64,000 nt of DNA from Acetobacteraceae bacterium (GTDB taxonomy: Bacteria; Pseudomonadota; Alphaproteobacteria; Acetobacterales; Acetobacteraceae), in the NCBI GenBank assembly GCA_947455205.1, contig CANGNF010000003.1:1-64000 (forward strand), read 5' to 3'. Under the pieces are notes generated by a model. The model searched no databases, was not told the DNA's origin, and was given only the letters and a program-made list of their open reading frames with translations. This document shows positions 16,763 through 26,598 of this stretch, in pieces (the first letter of the stretch is position 1; the number at the start of each line of letters is the position of its first letter). The translations under genes and the position numbers were made by a program.

Positions 16763-18016
16763 CTACCCGTGCCGCAGCGCCGCCAGCGCTTCCGCCGGGG
16801 CGGTCAGCGCCGCCCACAGCACGGCGCCGGCGGTCAGCGTCGCCGCCTTCAGCTCCTGCGGGGCAACCAGGGCGCGGGTGTCGGCCCCGGTCAGCAGGTA
16901 GCGCAGCGCGCTGCCGGGCTGGTCGAACCCGGCCACCAGACGCAGCGCCGGCACCCCGGCCGTGGCGAAGTTGGCGTGGTCCGAGTTGGTCATCAGCGGC
17001 AGGTGCACGCCGACCGGCACGCCGATCCGCCCCGCCGCCGCCCGCACGAAGCTACCCAGACCCCCGAAGCCGCTGGTCAACGCCGTCAGCCCGGGGCCGC
17101 CGGTGATGGAATCCAGGTTCAGGTTCAACGCCATGCGCGCCTTCGCCTCGGCCGTCTGCGCCGCCAGCCAGGCGCGGCTGCCGGCCAGCGCCCATTCCTC
17201 GGCGCCGAAGACGCAAAGGGTCAGCCCGCGCTCGCAGCCCGCCACCAGGGGCGCGGCGGCCCGCGCCAGGGCCATGGCGCCGGCCAGCCCGGTGGCGTTG
17301 TCGATGGCCGATTCGCCCAAGGGGTGGCCATCCAGGTGGGCGGACAGCACCACCCGGTCCGGCCCGCGCCCGGGCAGGTCCAGCACCAGCGTCGGCGTGG
17401 TCGCCTGCGGCCGGTCCTCCCCCAGCAGGGTGAGGCGCACGCGGCGGCCCTCGCGCAGCAGCGCCCCGGCCTCCGCCGAGATGCCCATGGCCGGGATGCC
17501 CTGGCCGCCGGCCCGGCCGGAGGAACCCGAGACCGGCCCCACCCCCGGCTCCGGCTGCACGATCAGGAAGGCCGCGGCACCGGCCGCCGCCGCGGCATGC
17601 AGCTTCACCCGCCGATGCACGGTCCAGGCGGCGAAGGGGTATTCATGCGCCGCCAGCACCGCCCGGCCGCGCACATCGGCCGCCGCCACCTGTTCCGGCG
17701 CGCCGCGGCCCAGGTCCAGCGTCTCCAGCACCAGGCCTTCCGGCGGGGTGCTGGCGGTGCCCAGCAGCGGCGCGCAGCCCAGCAGCCGGCCGGTGGCGAT
17801 GTCCTCCAGCCGGGTCTCCAGCGGCCGCCAGCCGGCATAGGGCGCTGGCTCGTCCCGCACCTGGCCAAGCTGCGCCAGGCGGTCGGCGACAAACGAGAAA
17901 CCCGCCGCCTCGCTGGTGCTGCCGGCCAGTCGGCCGCCGCAGTCGCACAGGCCAGCGAAGTCGGCCCACAGCCCGGCATCCGCCGCCAGCGCGCCGAGGA
18001 ATTGTTCCAGGCTCAT
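16763..18016 (-). CDS. M28 family zinc aminopeptidase-like protein
   Basis: This 417-aa protein has a PA-like insert (about residues 95-200) and the M28 metal site: SAHLDGHPLGESAIDN (His and Asp), FGAEEWALAGS (the Glu-Glu pair), LNLDSI (Asp) and TNSDHANF (His). No signal peptide is seen, so it is probably cytoplasmic. It may cleave peptides or amides imported with the help of the neighbouring binding proteins. The ATG at 18016 overlaps the stop of the upstream Bug gene (ATGA), and it is the last gene of a four-gene coupled set. Confidence 0.87.
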   Translation of the reverse strand: MSLEQFLGALAADAGLWADFAGLCDCGGRLAGSTSEAAGFSFVADRLAQLGQVRDEPAPYAGWRPLETRLEDIATGRLLGCAPLLGTASTPPEGLVLETLDLGRGAPEQVAAADVRGRAVLAAHEYPFAAWTVHRRVKLHAAAAAGAAAFLIVQPEPGVGPVSGSSGRAGGQGIPAMGISAEAGALLREGRRVRLTLLGEDRPQATTPTLVLDLPGRGPDRVVLSAHLDGHPLGESAIDNATGLAGAMALARAAAPLVAGCERGLTLCVFGAEEWALAGSRAWLAAQTAEAKARMALNLNLDSITGGPGLTALTSGFGGLGSFVRAAAGRIGVPVGVHLPLMTNSDHANFATAGVPALRLVAGFDQPGSALRYLLTGADTRALVAPQELKAATLTAGAVLWAALTAPAEALAALRHG

Positions 18017-18960
18017 GGCGTGATCCCCGCGGCCGTGACCACCGCCTTCCAGCGCGCCACGTCGGTGATGATGCGCTGGCGCGTGGCCGCCGGGCTTTCC
18101 TGCTTCGGCGTCACCCCCAGCGTGGCCAGGCGCGGCGCCACCTCCGGCGAGGCCACCACCCTGGCCAGTGCCGCCGCCAGCCGGGCCAGCGCCGGCTGCG
18201 GGGCGCGGGCCGGCGCCAGCACCGCCCACCAATGCTCCACCACCAGGTCGATGCCCTGGGCGCGCATGGTGGGCACGCCCGGCAGTTCCGGCACCTCGGC
18301 ATCGGCGAAGACGCCGATCGTCCGGATCAGCCCGGACTGCACCTGGGCGCTGGCGGTGGCCAGCGTGGAGAAGCTGCACTGCACCTGGCCGGCGGCCAGG
18401 TCCTGCATCGCCGGGCCGGCGCCCCGATACGGCACGTGGGTCAGCTTGCACCCCGCCGCCTTCTGCCACAGCTCCGCCACCAGGTGGCTGGCGCTGCCGC
18501 TGCCGCCGGAGGACACCGCCAGCGCCTCCGGCCGCGCCCGCGCCTGGGCGGCGAAGTCGGCGGCATCGCGCGCCGCGAATTTGGCGTTGGCGAACATGGC
18601 AAAGGGCGCCACGCCCAGCAGGGAGACCGGGGCGAAGTCGGCCACGGGGTCGTAGGGAATGTTCGGCTGCATCGCCGGCACAATGGTGTGCGGCATGTCC
18701 GAGAGGATCACCGTATTGCCGTCCGGCGCGGCATGGGCGGCGGCCTCGGTGCCCAGCATGCTGCCGGCGCCGGCGCGGTTCTCCACCACCACATTTTGTC
18801 CCAGCGCCGCGCCCAGGCCCGGCGCCAGCAGCCGCGCCAGCGTGTCGGAGGAGCCGCCGGGCGCATAGGGCACGATCATCCGCAGCACGCCGCCACCCTC
18901 GGCCCGCGCCAGGGCCGGCGCCGCGAGCGGTGCTGCCAACAGCGTGCGACGGCGCATCAT
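18013..18960 (-). CDS. tripartite tricarboxylate transporter (Bug) binding protein
   Basis: A 315-aa TctC/Bug family periplasmic protein: a short signal peptide ending ALARA, then MIVPYAPGGSSDTLARL, VENRAGAGSMLGTEAAA, the HVPYRGAGPAMQDLAAGQV signature and the C-terminal Gly-Val-Thr-Pro region. Such proteins bind carboxylates, amino acids or amides. No TctA/TctB membrane genes are in the window, so it is an orphan receptor. The ATG at 18960 overlaps the M20 gene stop. Confidence 0.92.
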   Translation of the reverse strand: MMRRRTLLAAPLAAPALARAEGGGVLRMIVPYAPGGSSDTLARLLAPGLGAALGQNVVVENRAGAGSMLGTEAAAHAAPDGNTVILSDMPHTIVPAMQPNIPYDPVADFAPVSLLGVAPFAMFANAKFAARDAADFAAQARARPEALAVSSGGSGSASHLVAELWQKAAGCKLTHVPYRGAGPAMQDLAAGQVQCSFSTLATASAQVQSGLIRTIGVFADAEVPELPGVPTMRAQGIDLVVEHWWAVLAPARAPQPALARLAAALARVVASPEVAPRLATLGVTPKQESPAATRQRIITDVARWKAVVTAAGITP

Positions 18961-20240
18961 ACCTCCCGCACCCCGCACCAGTCGGCGATGAAGGCGGCGA
19001 TGCTCAGCGTCGTCGTTTCCAGCTGGGCCAGGTTGGTGCGCTCGTCGAAGGCGTGCGCGCCCTCGCCCTTGGGGCCGTAGCAGAGGCCAGGAATGTCGTA
19101 GTAGAGGCCGTAGAAGCGGGTGTCGTTCACCGCCGTGGTGATGCGCGCCTCCATTTCCTTGCCGAAGGCCTGGGTATGCGCGGCGGCCAGCACGCGCTCG
19201 GCCTCGGTGCCCGGCTCCAGCACATAGCCATCGGCCATGAAGCCGTGCCACTCCACTTCCGGCGGGTTGTTGGAGAGGAAGTTGTCGGTCCGCGCCGCCG
19301 CCGCGACAGCCTGCTCCACGCCGCGCTGCGCCTCCGCCACGTCCGTGCCCGGCAGCAGGCCGATGCGGCAATCCACCTCGCACCAGGCCGGGGTGCTGCT
19401 GGCCCAGTCGCCGCCGCGGATGATGCCCGGGTTGAACTTCAGCGGGCGGTCGATGCCGTTGTACCAGGGGTGGGAGCGCGCGGCCTCATTCAGCTTCTCG
19501 GTATGCTGCTGCAGGGCCAGCACCAGGTGATAGGCCGACATGATGGCATTCGACCCGGACTGCGCCACCGCCACATGCACCGGCACGCCCCGCACCTTCA
19601 CGCGGAACCACAGCGTGCCGGTATGCGCGCGGGTGATGGTGCCGCCGGTGGGTTCCGGGATCAGCGCGGCTTCCGCCCGGTAGCCGCGCAGCAGCGTGGC
19701 CAGGGCGCCGTTGCCGGTGCTCTCTTCCTCGGTCACCGTCTGCACATGCACATCGGCGGCCGGGGCCAGGCCCGCCGTGCGCAGCGCATCCATGGCGAAG
19801 ACCATGGCGGAAACGCCGGACTTCATGTCGTGCGCGCCGCGGCCATACATCCAGCCGTCATGGATGTGGGCGCTGTAGGGCGGGTAGGTCCACATCTCCA
19901 GCGGGCCTTCCGGCACCACGTCGATATGGCCCTGCAAAATCAGGCTGCGGCCGGTGGCGTTCTCGGCCCGGTGCGTGGCCACGACCTGCACGCTGCGCGC
20001 CGGGTCGGCCTCCACCATCGGGCTGGCCTTGGGGTGGGCCGGCAGCGGCACATCGGCCAGGGTGAAGCGGTCCACGCTGTAGCCGCGCTGGGCGAGTTGC
20101 CGGGCCATCCAATCCTGCAGCGGCGCCTCGTTGCCGCGGGTGCTGGGGAAGCGCACCAGCTGCTGCAGGAATTCCGTCTGCGCGGCGAAGTTGGCGGACA
20201 CGGCTGCGCGCAGGCGCGCCAGCAAAGCGGCATCAGGCAT
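18957..20240 (-). CDS. M20 family deacylase (ArgE/DapE-like)
   Basis: The 427-aa metallohydrolase shows LQGHIDVVP (His and Asp), YGRGAHDMKSG (bridging Asp), TEEESTGNG (general base Glu pair) and GEGAHAFDER (last His), with a dimerisation domain in between. The family removes acyl groups from amino acids or cleaves dipeptides. I chose the ATG at 20240, with GGGAG about 9 bp upstream, rather than a TTG at 20294 that overlaps the previous stop. That ribosome binding site lies within the hairpin at 20246-20269. Confidence 0.9.
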   Translation of the reverse strand: MPDAALLARLRAAVSANFAAQTEFLQQLVRFPSTRGNEAPLQDWMARQLAQRGYSVDRFTLADVPLPAHPKASPMVEADPARSVQVVATHRAENATGRSLILQGHIDVVPEGPLEMWTYPPYSAHIHDGWMYGRGAHDMKSGVSAMVFAMDALRTAGLAPAADVHVQTVTEEESTGNGALATLLRGYRAEAALIPEPTGGTITRAHTGTLWFRVKVRGVPVHVAVAQSGSNAIMSAYHLVLALQQHTEKLNEAARSHPWYNGIDRPLKFNPGIIRGGDWASSTPAWCEVDCRIGLLPGTDVAEAQRGVEQAVAAAARTDNFLSNNPPEVEWHGFMADGYVLEPGTEAERVLAAAHTQAFGKEMEARITTAVNDTRFYGLYYDIPGLCYGPKGEGAHAFDERTNLAQLETTTLSIAAFIADWCGVREV

Positions 20241-20245
20241 TGATT

Positions 20246-20269
20246 GGCTCCCGGGGATTGCCGGGAGCC
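20246..20269 (-). promoter_or_regulatory. intercistronic hairpin over the M20 gene ribosome binding site
   Basis: GGCTCCCGG and CCGGGAGCC form a perfect 9-bp stem with a 6-base loop. In the transcript the 3' arm contains the GGGAG that serves the M20 gene, and the stem ends 5 bases before its ATG. It also lies 21 bp after the solute-binding protein stop. It may dampen translation, or stabilise the upstream message. Confidence 0.55.
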
Positions 20270-20290
20270 TCCAACCCATGCCGCCCGGCG

Positions 20291-21850
20291 TCAAGGCGCC
20301 GGCTTCGCCAGCGTCGGCTGGGTGTAGTTGGAAGGGCTGGGGTCATAGACCACCCGGTCCCGCCGCCCCGCCCAGCTGTTGCGCAGGTTGATGACGGGGA
20401 TCACGCCCATGTCGTCGTACAGCGCCCGCGCCGCCTGCTGGGTCAGCGCCTTGCGGCGGCCCTCGTCCATGGTGGTCAGCGCCAGGTTCAGCGGCCCGTC
20501 CACCGCCTGGTTGGAATAGCGCTGGCGGTTGAACGGCCCATGCCCGGCCACGGGGTCGCGCGTCATCACCACCTGGCGCATGCCGCTCGCGGTCAGCGCT
20601 GAGGTGAAGTAGGTCATGAACAGGCTGAACTCGCGGTTGGTCGCGCGGGTGAACAGGTTGGCCGGCGGCAGCGCCTCCACCCGGGTTTCCACGCCGATGC
20701 GGGTGAAGGCCTGCGCCAGCGCCTGCAGCAGGTTGTCGTCCGAGACGAAATGCCCGTTCGGCCCGTGGATGGTCAGGCGGAAGCCGTTGGGATAGCCGGC
20801 CTGGGCCAGCAGCTCCCGCGCGCGGGCGGGGTCGTGCGGCAATTCCACCCCTTCCAGCCGGTGTTCCGCCACCGGCGAGGCGAACTGGTCCGCCGGCGAG
20901 GCCATGCCGCTGTACAGCCGCTCCGAGATCGCCGCACGCGGGATGGCCAGCGCCAGCGCCCAGCGCACCCGCGGGTCGGCCAGCGGGTTGCGCTCCAGCG
21001 GGCGGCCCTGCTTGTCGGTGACGAAGGGCGTCGTCGCCCGCATCGCGTCCGGCGCCAGGTAGACCCAGGTGATGCTGTCCACCTGGAACAGCGCGAAGCG
21101 GCGGTCCTGCCCCAGCCGCGCCACGTCCTGCACCGGCACGTAGTCGATCAGGTCCACCTCCCCCGCCAGCAGCGCGGCGGTGCGGGCGCCGGGGTTGGGG
21201 ATGTAGCGATAGACCACGCGGTCCCAGGGCTCGGCCGGGCCGTACCAGGCCTCGTTGCGCGCCAGCTCGATCCGCTCGCCCATCTGCCAGCCGGTGAAGC
21301 GGTAGGGGCCGGTGCCGACCATCAGCCGGCCACTGTTGAAGTCGGAGGTGGCCGGGCTTTCGCCATGGATGCGCTTCGAGAGGATCACCGGCGATGCCAT
21401 GTCGAAGCGCATCAGCGGGTTGGGCTCCCGCGTGCGGATCAGGATGGTCTCGCGGTCCACCACCTCGATCGCGCTGATGGTCCGCACCGCCGGGGTGTAC
21501 AGCGCCGGGCTGTTCGGCACCGTGGGCACGCAGGCGAAGGTATAGGCCACGTCCTCCGGCACGAAGGGCGTGCCGTCGTGGAAGCGGGCCTGGGTGTTGA
21601 GCTTCACTTCCCAGGTGGTGTCGTCCACCAGGCGCATGCTGCGGGCCAGGCGGGGCTGGAAGCGCAGCTGGGTATCCAGCTCGAACAGCGGCTCGAACAC
21701 CAGGCGGCCGATCTGCGAGTTCTGCTGGGTGTTATGGTAGTGCGGGTCCAGCGCGCTGGGCGGCGTCTGCGCGCCGATGGTGAGCACACGTTGCGCCTGG
21801 GCTGCGCCGGCCATCAACAGGCTGGCGGCGATGAGCAGCAAGTGACGCAT
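20291..21850 (-). CDS. family 5 ABC solute-binding protein
   Basis: This 519-aa exported protein starts with a signal peptide cleaved near AAQAQ (residues 16-20), then the family-5 features LDPHYHNTQQN, LVFEPLFELD and KLNTQARFHDGTPFVPEDVAYTF. These proteins capture oligopeptides, nickel or sugars for ABC importers. No permease or ATPase genes adjoin it. It is the first gene of the four-gene minus-strand set ending in the M28 peptidase, which points to a peptide or acyl-amino-acid substrate. Confidence 0.9.
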   Translation of the reverse strand: MRHLLLIAASLLMAGAAQAQRVLTIGAQTPPSALDPHYHNTQQNSQIGRLVFEPLFELDTQLRFQPRLARSMRLVDDTTWEVKLNTQARFHDGTPFVPEDVAYTFACVPTVPNSPALYTPAVRTISAIEVVDRETILIRTREPNPLMRFDMASPVILSKRIHGESPATSDFNSGRLMVGTGPYRFTGWQMGERIELARNEAWYGPAEPWDRVVYRYIPNPGARTAALLAGEVDLIDYVPVQDVARLGQDRRFALFQVDSITWVYLAPDAMRATTPFVTDKQGRPLERNPLADPRVRWALALAIPRAAISERLYSGMASPADQFASPVAEHRLEGVELPHDPARARELLAQAGYPNGFRLTIHGPNGHFVSDDNLLQALAQAFTRIGVETRVEALPPANLFTRATNREFSLFMTYFTSALTASGMRQVVMTRDPVAGHGPFNRQRYSNQAVDGPLNLALTTMDEGRRKALTQQAARALYDDMGVIPVINLRNSWAGRRDRVVYDPSPSNYTQPTLAKPAP

Positions 21851-21947
21851 GAAGCCTCCCGTCGCGGGCCGGTGGTCCGGCTCTGCCGGCAGCCTCGGTC
21901 GCGGCGTGGCGTCAGGTCAACGCAAATCCATCGCGGTTGCGGCGGCT

Positions 21948-22298
21948 TCAGCGGCCGAAACGCGCCGCATAGGCTTCCGGCTTGAAGCCGACCAGCAGGG
22001 CGCCATCCACCGCCAGCACCGGCCGCTTGATCATGCTGGGCTGCGCCAGCATCAAGCGGATCGCCTTCGCTTCGTCCAGGTTCTCGCGCTCGGTGTCCGG
22101 CAGCTTGCGGAAGGTGGTGCCGGCGCGGTTCAGCAACGGCTCCCACCCCAGCTGCGCCACCCAGCCCCGCAGCGTCGCCTCGGCGATCCCCTGGGTCTTG
22201 TAGTCGTGGAAGGCATAGGCGACGCCGGCCTGGTCCAGCCAGGCGCGGGCCTTCTTCATGGTGTCGCAGGCCTTGATGCCATGCAGGGTGGTGGTCAT
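21948..22298 (-). CDS. ArsC/Spx family reductase-like protein (YffB type)
   Basis: A 116-aa thioredoxin-fold protein matching the Spx/MgsR-ArsC family: LHGIKACDTMKKARAWL near the N-terminus (single active Cys at residue 11), the cis-Pro region IKRPVLAVDG at about residue 90-99 and GFKPEAY. YffB-like members are glutathione-dependent reductases of unknown substrate. AAGGAT lies upstream of the ATG at 22298. It follows the DUF6311-like gene by 21 bp and is probably co-transcribed. Confidence 0.87.
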   Translation of the reverse strand: MTTTLHGIKACDTMKKARAWLDQAGVAYAFHDYKTQGIAEATLRGWVAQLGWEPLLNRAGTTFRKLPDTERENLDEAKAIRLMLAQPSMIKRPVLAVDGALLVGFKPEAYAARFGR

Positions 22299-22319
22299 GC
22301 GCGGGTCATCCTTCGGGCG

Positions 22320-23981
22320 CTACCGGGGCCGGGCGAGCCAGCCTGGCGCCAGCACCCAGTAGTCATCGACATGCAGGATCGCATCCCGCGCCGGGTCGTG
22401 CGAGGCGCGGGCGCGGGCCAGGCTGTCGGCATCGCGCAGGATGTAGAGCGTGCCCGGCTCATAGGTGCCGCTGGCCAGCACTTCCGCCATGCGGGCCCGC
22501 AGCGCCGCCACCGCGGCGCCGTCCACCCGGGCCAGATAGACCGAATCGGTGGCCATGCCCGCTTGCATGGCGAAGTGCGCGATGGACTGCCAGCCCTGGC
22601 CGATATTCGCCGCCGGGACGGCGCGGACGCGGGTATAGGCCTGCGCCGCCTGCGGCCAGAACGGGTCGAACAGCCGCGGCGGCACGCCGGAGGGCGCATC
22701 CGCCACCAGGGCGCGGCGCCGGTCCATGGCCGGTTGCAGGTCCGCCGCCTGCACCACCAGCAGCGCCGCCAGCAGCCAACCGGTGGCGCGCCCGCCCCAG
22801 GCATGGACGCAGCCGCAGATGCCGGCGAACAGCAGGGCATAGATCACCGGCATGGCCATCCGCTCCGAATTCCGCAGCGTGCCGAGCAGGCCGAGCATGT
22901 GGTCGGACAGCGTGACCAGCGTGAGCACATGCCCGGCGATGGTGACCTTGTGGGTGACCGCGAAGCCGAACAGCACCAGCACAGCCGCCGCCAGCGGCCA
23001 TAGCCGCCGCGGCAGCGCCACCGGCCGGCGCACCAGGCCGAGGATGCCGGCACCCACCAGCAGCACGCCGCCCAGGCCCAGGTAGCTGCTGCCGCTTTCC
23101 CAATGGCCGGTGCCCGGCATGTCCGGCAGGAAGCGCGACCACTCCCCGCCATCGAGGAAGCCGAGCAGGTCCAGGCCCCAGGTGCCGTAGGTGCCGAATT
23201 CGCTGCCGGCGCCGGAGGCGAAGCCGCCGCGCAGCATGAAGAAGCCGGAGAGCCACAGCGAGGCGAGCACGCCGGCGAAGCCCGCGGCGGCCTCCAGCAC
23301 CGCCGGCAGGGCGGGCAGCGGGCGGCGGAAGCCGGTTTCCCAGCCGGCCCGGCGCAGCCAGTCGCCACCCCACAGCACGCCCACCATGGCCAGCAGGTAG
23401 GGGTTGAGCAGCGAGGTCACCGTCACCAGCGCCACCCAGGCCAGGCCCCGGCGCCTGCCGCCGCCGGGGCTTACCGCCAGGACCAGCGAGGCCAGCAGGG
23501 TCCACTGCGCCGCCATGTGGATGTGGTAGCCCAGCCGGTTGAACCAGACCGGCTGCAACGCCAGCAGCCCGGCCCCGGCCAGCCGCGCCAGCGGGTCCGG
23601 CGTTACCAGCCCGACCAGGCGCCAGCCCAGCCAGCCCTGCAGCAGGCCGCACACCAGGACCCAGGGGCCGGCATATTGCGCGAAATGCACCACACTGCGC
23701 AGCGCCTTGAACAGGAACAGCAGCAGCGGCATGGAGTCGGTGTAGAAGATGCCGCTCGACAGCTCGATGCCCCAGAGCGGGTTGGCGCCCGGCGGCCAGA
23801 GCCAGGGGGTCTGCTCGAAATAGCCGCGGCCGAGCCAGATCTGCACCGTGTCCGGGCCGGTGGGCCCATGCAGCATCCAGCCGACATTGGCCGGGTTCAG
23901 CGGCCGGAGCCCGAGGATGCCGACAACCACGGCAGCGCCCAGCAGCGCGGCCATCAGGCCGCCGATCCGAGAGAGGCTCAT
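22320..23981 (-). CDS. polytopic membrane protein, DUF6311-like
   Basis: A 553-aa inner-membrane protein with about 11-12 hydrophobic segments and a soluble C-terminus (after about residue 430). The periplasmic first loop has PWLWPPGANPLWGIELSSG then IFYTDSMPLL, close to the DUF6311 pattern of envelope glycan-type transferases (GT-C-like architecture). No function is established for the family here. It precedes the ArsC/Spx-like gene and follows guaA across a hairpin. Confidence 0.7.
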   Translation of the reverse strand: MSLSRIGGLMAALLGAAVVVGILGLRPLNPANVGWMLHGPTGPDTVQIWLGRGYFEQTPWLWPPGANPLWGIELSSGIFYTDSMPLLLFLFKALRSVVHFAQYAGPWVLVCGLLQGWLGWRLVGLVTPDPLARLAGAGLLALQPVWFNRLGYHIHMAAQWTLLASLVLAVSPGGGRRRGLAWVALVTVTSLLNPYLLAMVGVLWGGDWLRRAGWETGFRRPLPALPAVLEAAAGFAGVLASLWLSGFFMLRGGFASGAGSEFGTYGTWGLDLLGFLDGGEWSRFLPDMPGTGHWESGSSYLGLGGVLLVGAGILGLVRRPVALPRRLWPLAAAVLVLFGFAVTHKVTIAGHVLTLVTLSDHMLGLLGTLRNSERMAMPVIYALLFAGICGCVHAWGGRATGWLLAALLVVQAADLQPAMDRRRALVADAPSGVPPRLFDPFWPQAAQAYTRVRAVPAANIGQGWQSIAHFAMQAGMATDSVYLARVDGAAVAALRARMAEVLASGTYEPGTLYILRDADSLARARASHDPARDAILHVDDYWVLAPGWLARPR

Positions 23982-24019
23982 GCCCCGCCGGTTAACAGGT
24001 CGGGGGTAGGGTCACAAGC

Positions 24020-24043
24020 GGCATGGAGACGCAACTCCATGCC
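24020..24043 (-). terminator. probable guaA terminator
   Basis: GGCATGGAG and CTCCATGCC form a perfect 9-bp stem with a 6-base loop, 29 bp beyond the guaA stop and before the DUF6311-like gene. The transcript continues GCTTGTG, only a weak U-stretch. Confidence 0.55.
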
Positions 24044-24072
24044 TGCCGGTCACCGCGGCGCCGTGGCCGCGA

Positions 24073-25671
24073 TCACTCCCACTCGATCGTCCCCGGCGGC
24101 TTGCTGGTGATGTCGTAGGTCACCCGGTTCACGCCGCGCACCTCGTTGACGATCCGGCTGGCCACGCGGGTCAGGAAGGCCATGTCGTAGGGGTACACAT
24201 CGGCCGTCATGCCGTCCGTGCTGGTCACGGCCCGCAGCGCGCAGGCGCTCTCATAGGTGCGGCCGTCGCCCATCACGCCCACGCTGCGCACCGGCAGCAG
24301 CACCGCGAAGGCCTGCCAGATGGCGTCGTACAGCCCGGCGGTGCGGATTTCCTCCAGGTAGATCCGGTCCACATGGCGCAGCACGTCGCACTTCTCGCGC
24401 GTCACCTCGCCGGGGATGCGGATGGCCAGGCCAGGACCGGGGAAGGGGTGGCGGCCGACGATCTCCTCGGGCATGCCGAGTTCGCGGCCCAGCGCGCGGA
24501 CCTCGTCCTTGAACAGCTCGCGCAGCGGCTCCACCAGCTGCATCCGCATGTGGGCCGGCAGGCCGCCGACATTGTGGTGGCTCTTGATGGTCACCGAAGG
24601 CCCGCCTGTGGCGGAGACGCTCTCGATCACGTCCGGGTACAACGTGCCCTGGGCGAGGAAGTCGGCGCCGCCGAGCTTGGCCTGCTCCTCCTCGAACACC
24701 TCGATGAACAGGCGGCCGATGGTCTTCCGCTTGATCTCCGGGTCCGTTACGCCGCTGAGCTGGCCCAGGAACAACTCGCTGGCGTCGCGGTGGATCAGCT
24801 TGATGTTGAAGCGGTCGCGGAAGGTGGCGACCACCTGCTCGGTCTCGCCGTGCCGCATCAGCCCGTGGTCCACGTAGATGCAGGTCAGCTGGTCGCCGAT
24901 GGCCTCATGGATCAGCACCGCCGCCACGCTGGAATCAACGCCGCCGGACAGCCCGCAGATGACCTTGCCGCTGCCGACCTGGGCGCGGATGCGGGCGATG
25001 GCCTCGGCGCGGAAGGCCTTCATGGTCCAGTCGCCGCGGCAGCCGCACAGCCTGGCGAAGTTCGCCAGCAGCGCCGCGCCATGCGGGGTGTGGACCACTT
25101 CCGGGTGGAACATGGTGCCGTAGAAGTGGCGCGCGTCATCGGCGATCAGCGCGAAGGGCGCGCCCTCGCTGGCGGCCACCACGCGGAAGCCCGGCGGCAG
25201 CTTGGTGATCCGGTCGCCATGGCTCATCCAGACCTGCTCGCGGGCGCCCTGGGCCCAGACGCCCTGGCTGATGGCGCATTCGCCGGTCACGTCGATGAAG
25301 GCGCGGCCGAACTCCCGCGCATGGCCGGCCTCGACCGTGCCGCCCAGCTGCTGCGCCAGGGTCTGCTGGCCGTAGCAGATGCCGAGGATGGGCAGCCCCA
25401 TCTCGAACACCGACTGCGGCGCCCGTGGCGACTCGCCCTCGGTCACCGAAGCCGGGCCGCCAGAAAGGATAATGCCCTTGGGCGCGAAGTCCCGGATGCG
25501 CTGTTCGCTGGCGGTATAGGGCCAGATTTCGCAGTAAACCCCCGCTTCGCGCAGGCGGCGCGCGATCAGCTGGGTGACCTGGCTGCCGAAATCCAGCACC
25601 AGGATGCGGTCATGCGCCGCGGCGGCTGCTGGGGCTGGGGCGGCGGAGGCGGGGGTGACGGGGCTGTTCAT
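24073..25671 (-). CDS. guaA: GMP synthase (glutamine-hydrolysing)
   Basis: The 532-aa enzyme converts XMP to GMP. The class I glutamine amidotransferase domain covers about residues 20-210, with nucleophile Cys99 in LGICYGQQ and the His-Pro-Glu of MFHPEVVHT. The ATP pyrophosphatase domain has [11 protein letters not shown], and the dimerisation domain ends [14 protein letters not shown]. The first 20 residues are an Ala/Pro tail. The ATG at 25671 follows AAGGCGAC; a longer frame to 25722 is not needed. guaB lies 5.5 kb away on the same strand. Confidence 0.96.
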   Translation of the reverse strand: MNSPVTPASAAPAPAAAAAHDRILVLDFGSQVTQLIARRLREAGVYCEIWPYTASEQRIRDFAPKGIILSGGPASVTEGESPRAPQSVFEMGLPILGICYGQQTLAQQLGGTVEAGHAREFGRAFIDVTGECAISQGVWAQGAREQVWMSHGDRITKLPPGFRVVAASEGAPFALIADDARHFYGTMFHPEVVHTPHGAALLANFARLCGCRGDWTMKAFRAEAIARIRAQVGSGKVICGLSGGVDSSVAAVLIHEAIGDQLTCIYVDHGLMRHGETEQVVATFRDRFNIKLIHRDASELFLGQLSGVTDPEIKRKTIGRLFIEVFEEEQAKLGGADFLAQGTLYPDVIESVSATGGPSVTIKSHHNVGGLPAHMRMQLVEPLRELFKDEVRALGRELGMPEEIVGRHPFPGPGLAIRIPGEVTREKCDVLRHVDRIYLEEIRTAGLYDAIWQAFAVLLPVRSVGVMGDGRTYESACALRAVTSTDGMTADVYPYDMAFLTRVASRIVNEVRGVNRVTYDITSKPPGTIEWE

Positions 25672-25738
25672 GTCGCCTTGCAGCACGCCAGGGCAGTGGG
25701 GGGCAAGGGGTTGCGCCCACACCGCCGGCCGCCAGGGC

Positions 25739-26596
25739 TCAGGCCCCGGTAAAACGGCGCAGCGCCGCGCGCATCACGCCCTGCACCGTCACCCCGTCGG
25801 AGGTCATCGCCTCGGCCGCGTACCAATGGTCCCGGCCCAGCACCACGGCGTGCTGCGCGTCCACCCCGGCGGCCCGCAGCGCCGCCACCTGCGCCGCCAT
25901 CGGCTGCGGCCGCAGATAGACGATGTCCTCCTCAGCACAAATGATCTGCACCGGCGCGTAGGGCCCCGGCCCGCCGAGGTGGCGCGGGATATCCCCGGGC
26001 TGCACCAGGCTGGACATGGCGATGATGCCGGCGCAGGGCACCTTCTCGCCATAGGCCGCATAGAGCGCGCAGCGGGCACCAGCCGACCAACCACCCAGCA
26101 CCATCCGGGTGGGGTCCAGCCGGTACTCTTCGGCGCGGGCGGCAATGGCGCGGGCGGCGGCGGCAAAGTCGTCGATGGCCGCCTCCATCACCTGGGCCAC
26201 CGCTTCCGGCGTGGTCGGCGGCAGGCCCAGGATTTCTCGCACCACGGCGATGCGGTCCAACGGCGTCTCGGCGTGGTTGCCCATGACCTGGGTGTCGCCC
26301 GGCACCGGCTCATCCCCCGCCAGGCGGTAGCGGATGGAGAAGCAGGCGAAGCCCTCGGCGGCGAAGCGCCGGCAATACTCGGCCTGGGCGGTGTTGGGGC
26401 CGTACTTCCCCGCGGTGGGGTAGGTGTCATCCTCCTTGCTGCCGCGGAGGAAGGCGCCGCCGAAGGCCAGCACCACAGCGGGGAAGGGGCCCGGCCCCTC
26501 CGGCAGATAGGCGTCATACGTCAGGGTCATCCGCGCCTTGCCGCCGGCCACCAGGGCTTCGGCATACGGAACATCGCGGAGGGTGCTTATTGCCAT
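25739..26596 (-). CDS. alpha/beta hydrolase
   Basis: A 285-aa alpha/beta-hydrolase with strand-turn features [14 protein letters not shown] (oxyanion region), nucleophile elbow Gly-Trp-Ser-Ala-Gly-Ala at about residue 173, an acid candidate in [12 protein letters not shown] and His in [12 protein letters not shown]. It resembles dienelactone hydrolase/esterase-like enzymes; the substrate is unknown. The ATG at 26596 has GAGGTGG 8 bp upstream, overlapping the end of the Bug gene. It forms an operon with the Bug and cupin genes. Confidence 0.82.
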   Translation of the reverse strand: MAISTLRDVPYAEALVAGGKARMTLTYDAYLPEGPGPFPAVVLAFGGAFLRGSKEDDTYPTAGKYGPNTAQAEYCRRFAAEGFACFSIRYRLAGDEPVPGDTQVMGNHAETPLDRIAVVREILGLPPTTPEAVAQVMEAAIDDFAAAARAIAARAEEYRLDPTRMVLGGWSAGARCALYAAYGEKVPCAGIIAMSSLVQPGDIPRHLGGPGPYAPVQIICAEEDIVYLRPQPMAAQVAALRAAGVDAQHAVVLGRDHWYAAEAMTSDGVTVQGVMRAALRRFTGA

Positions 26597-26598
26597 GG

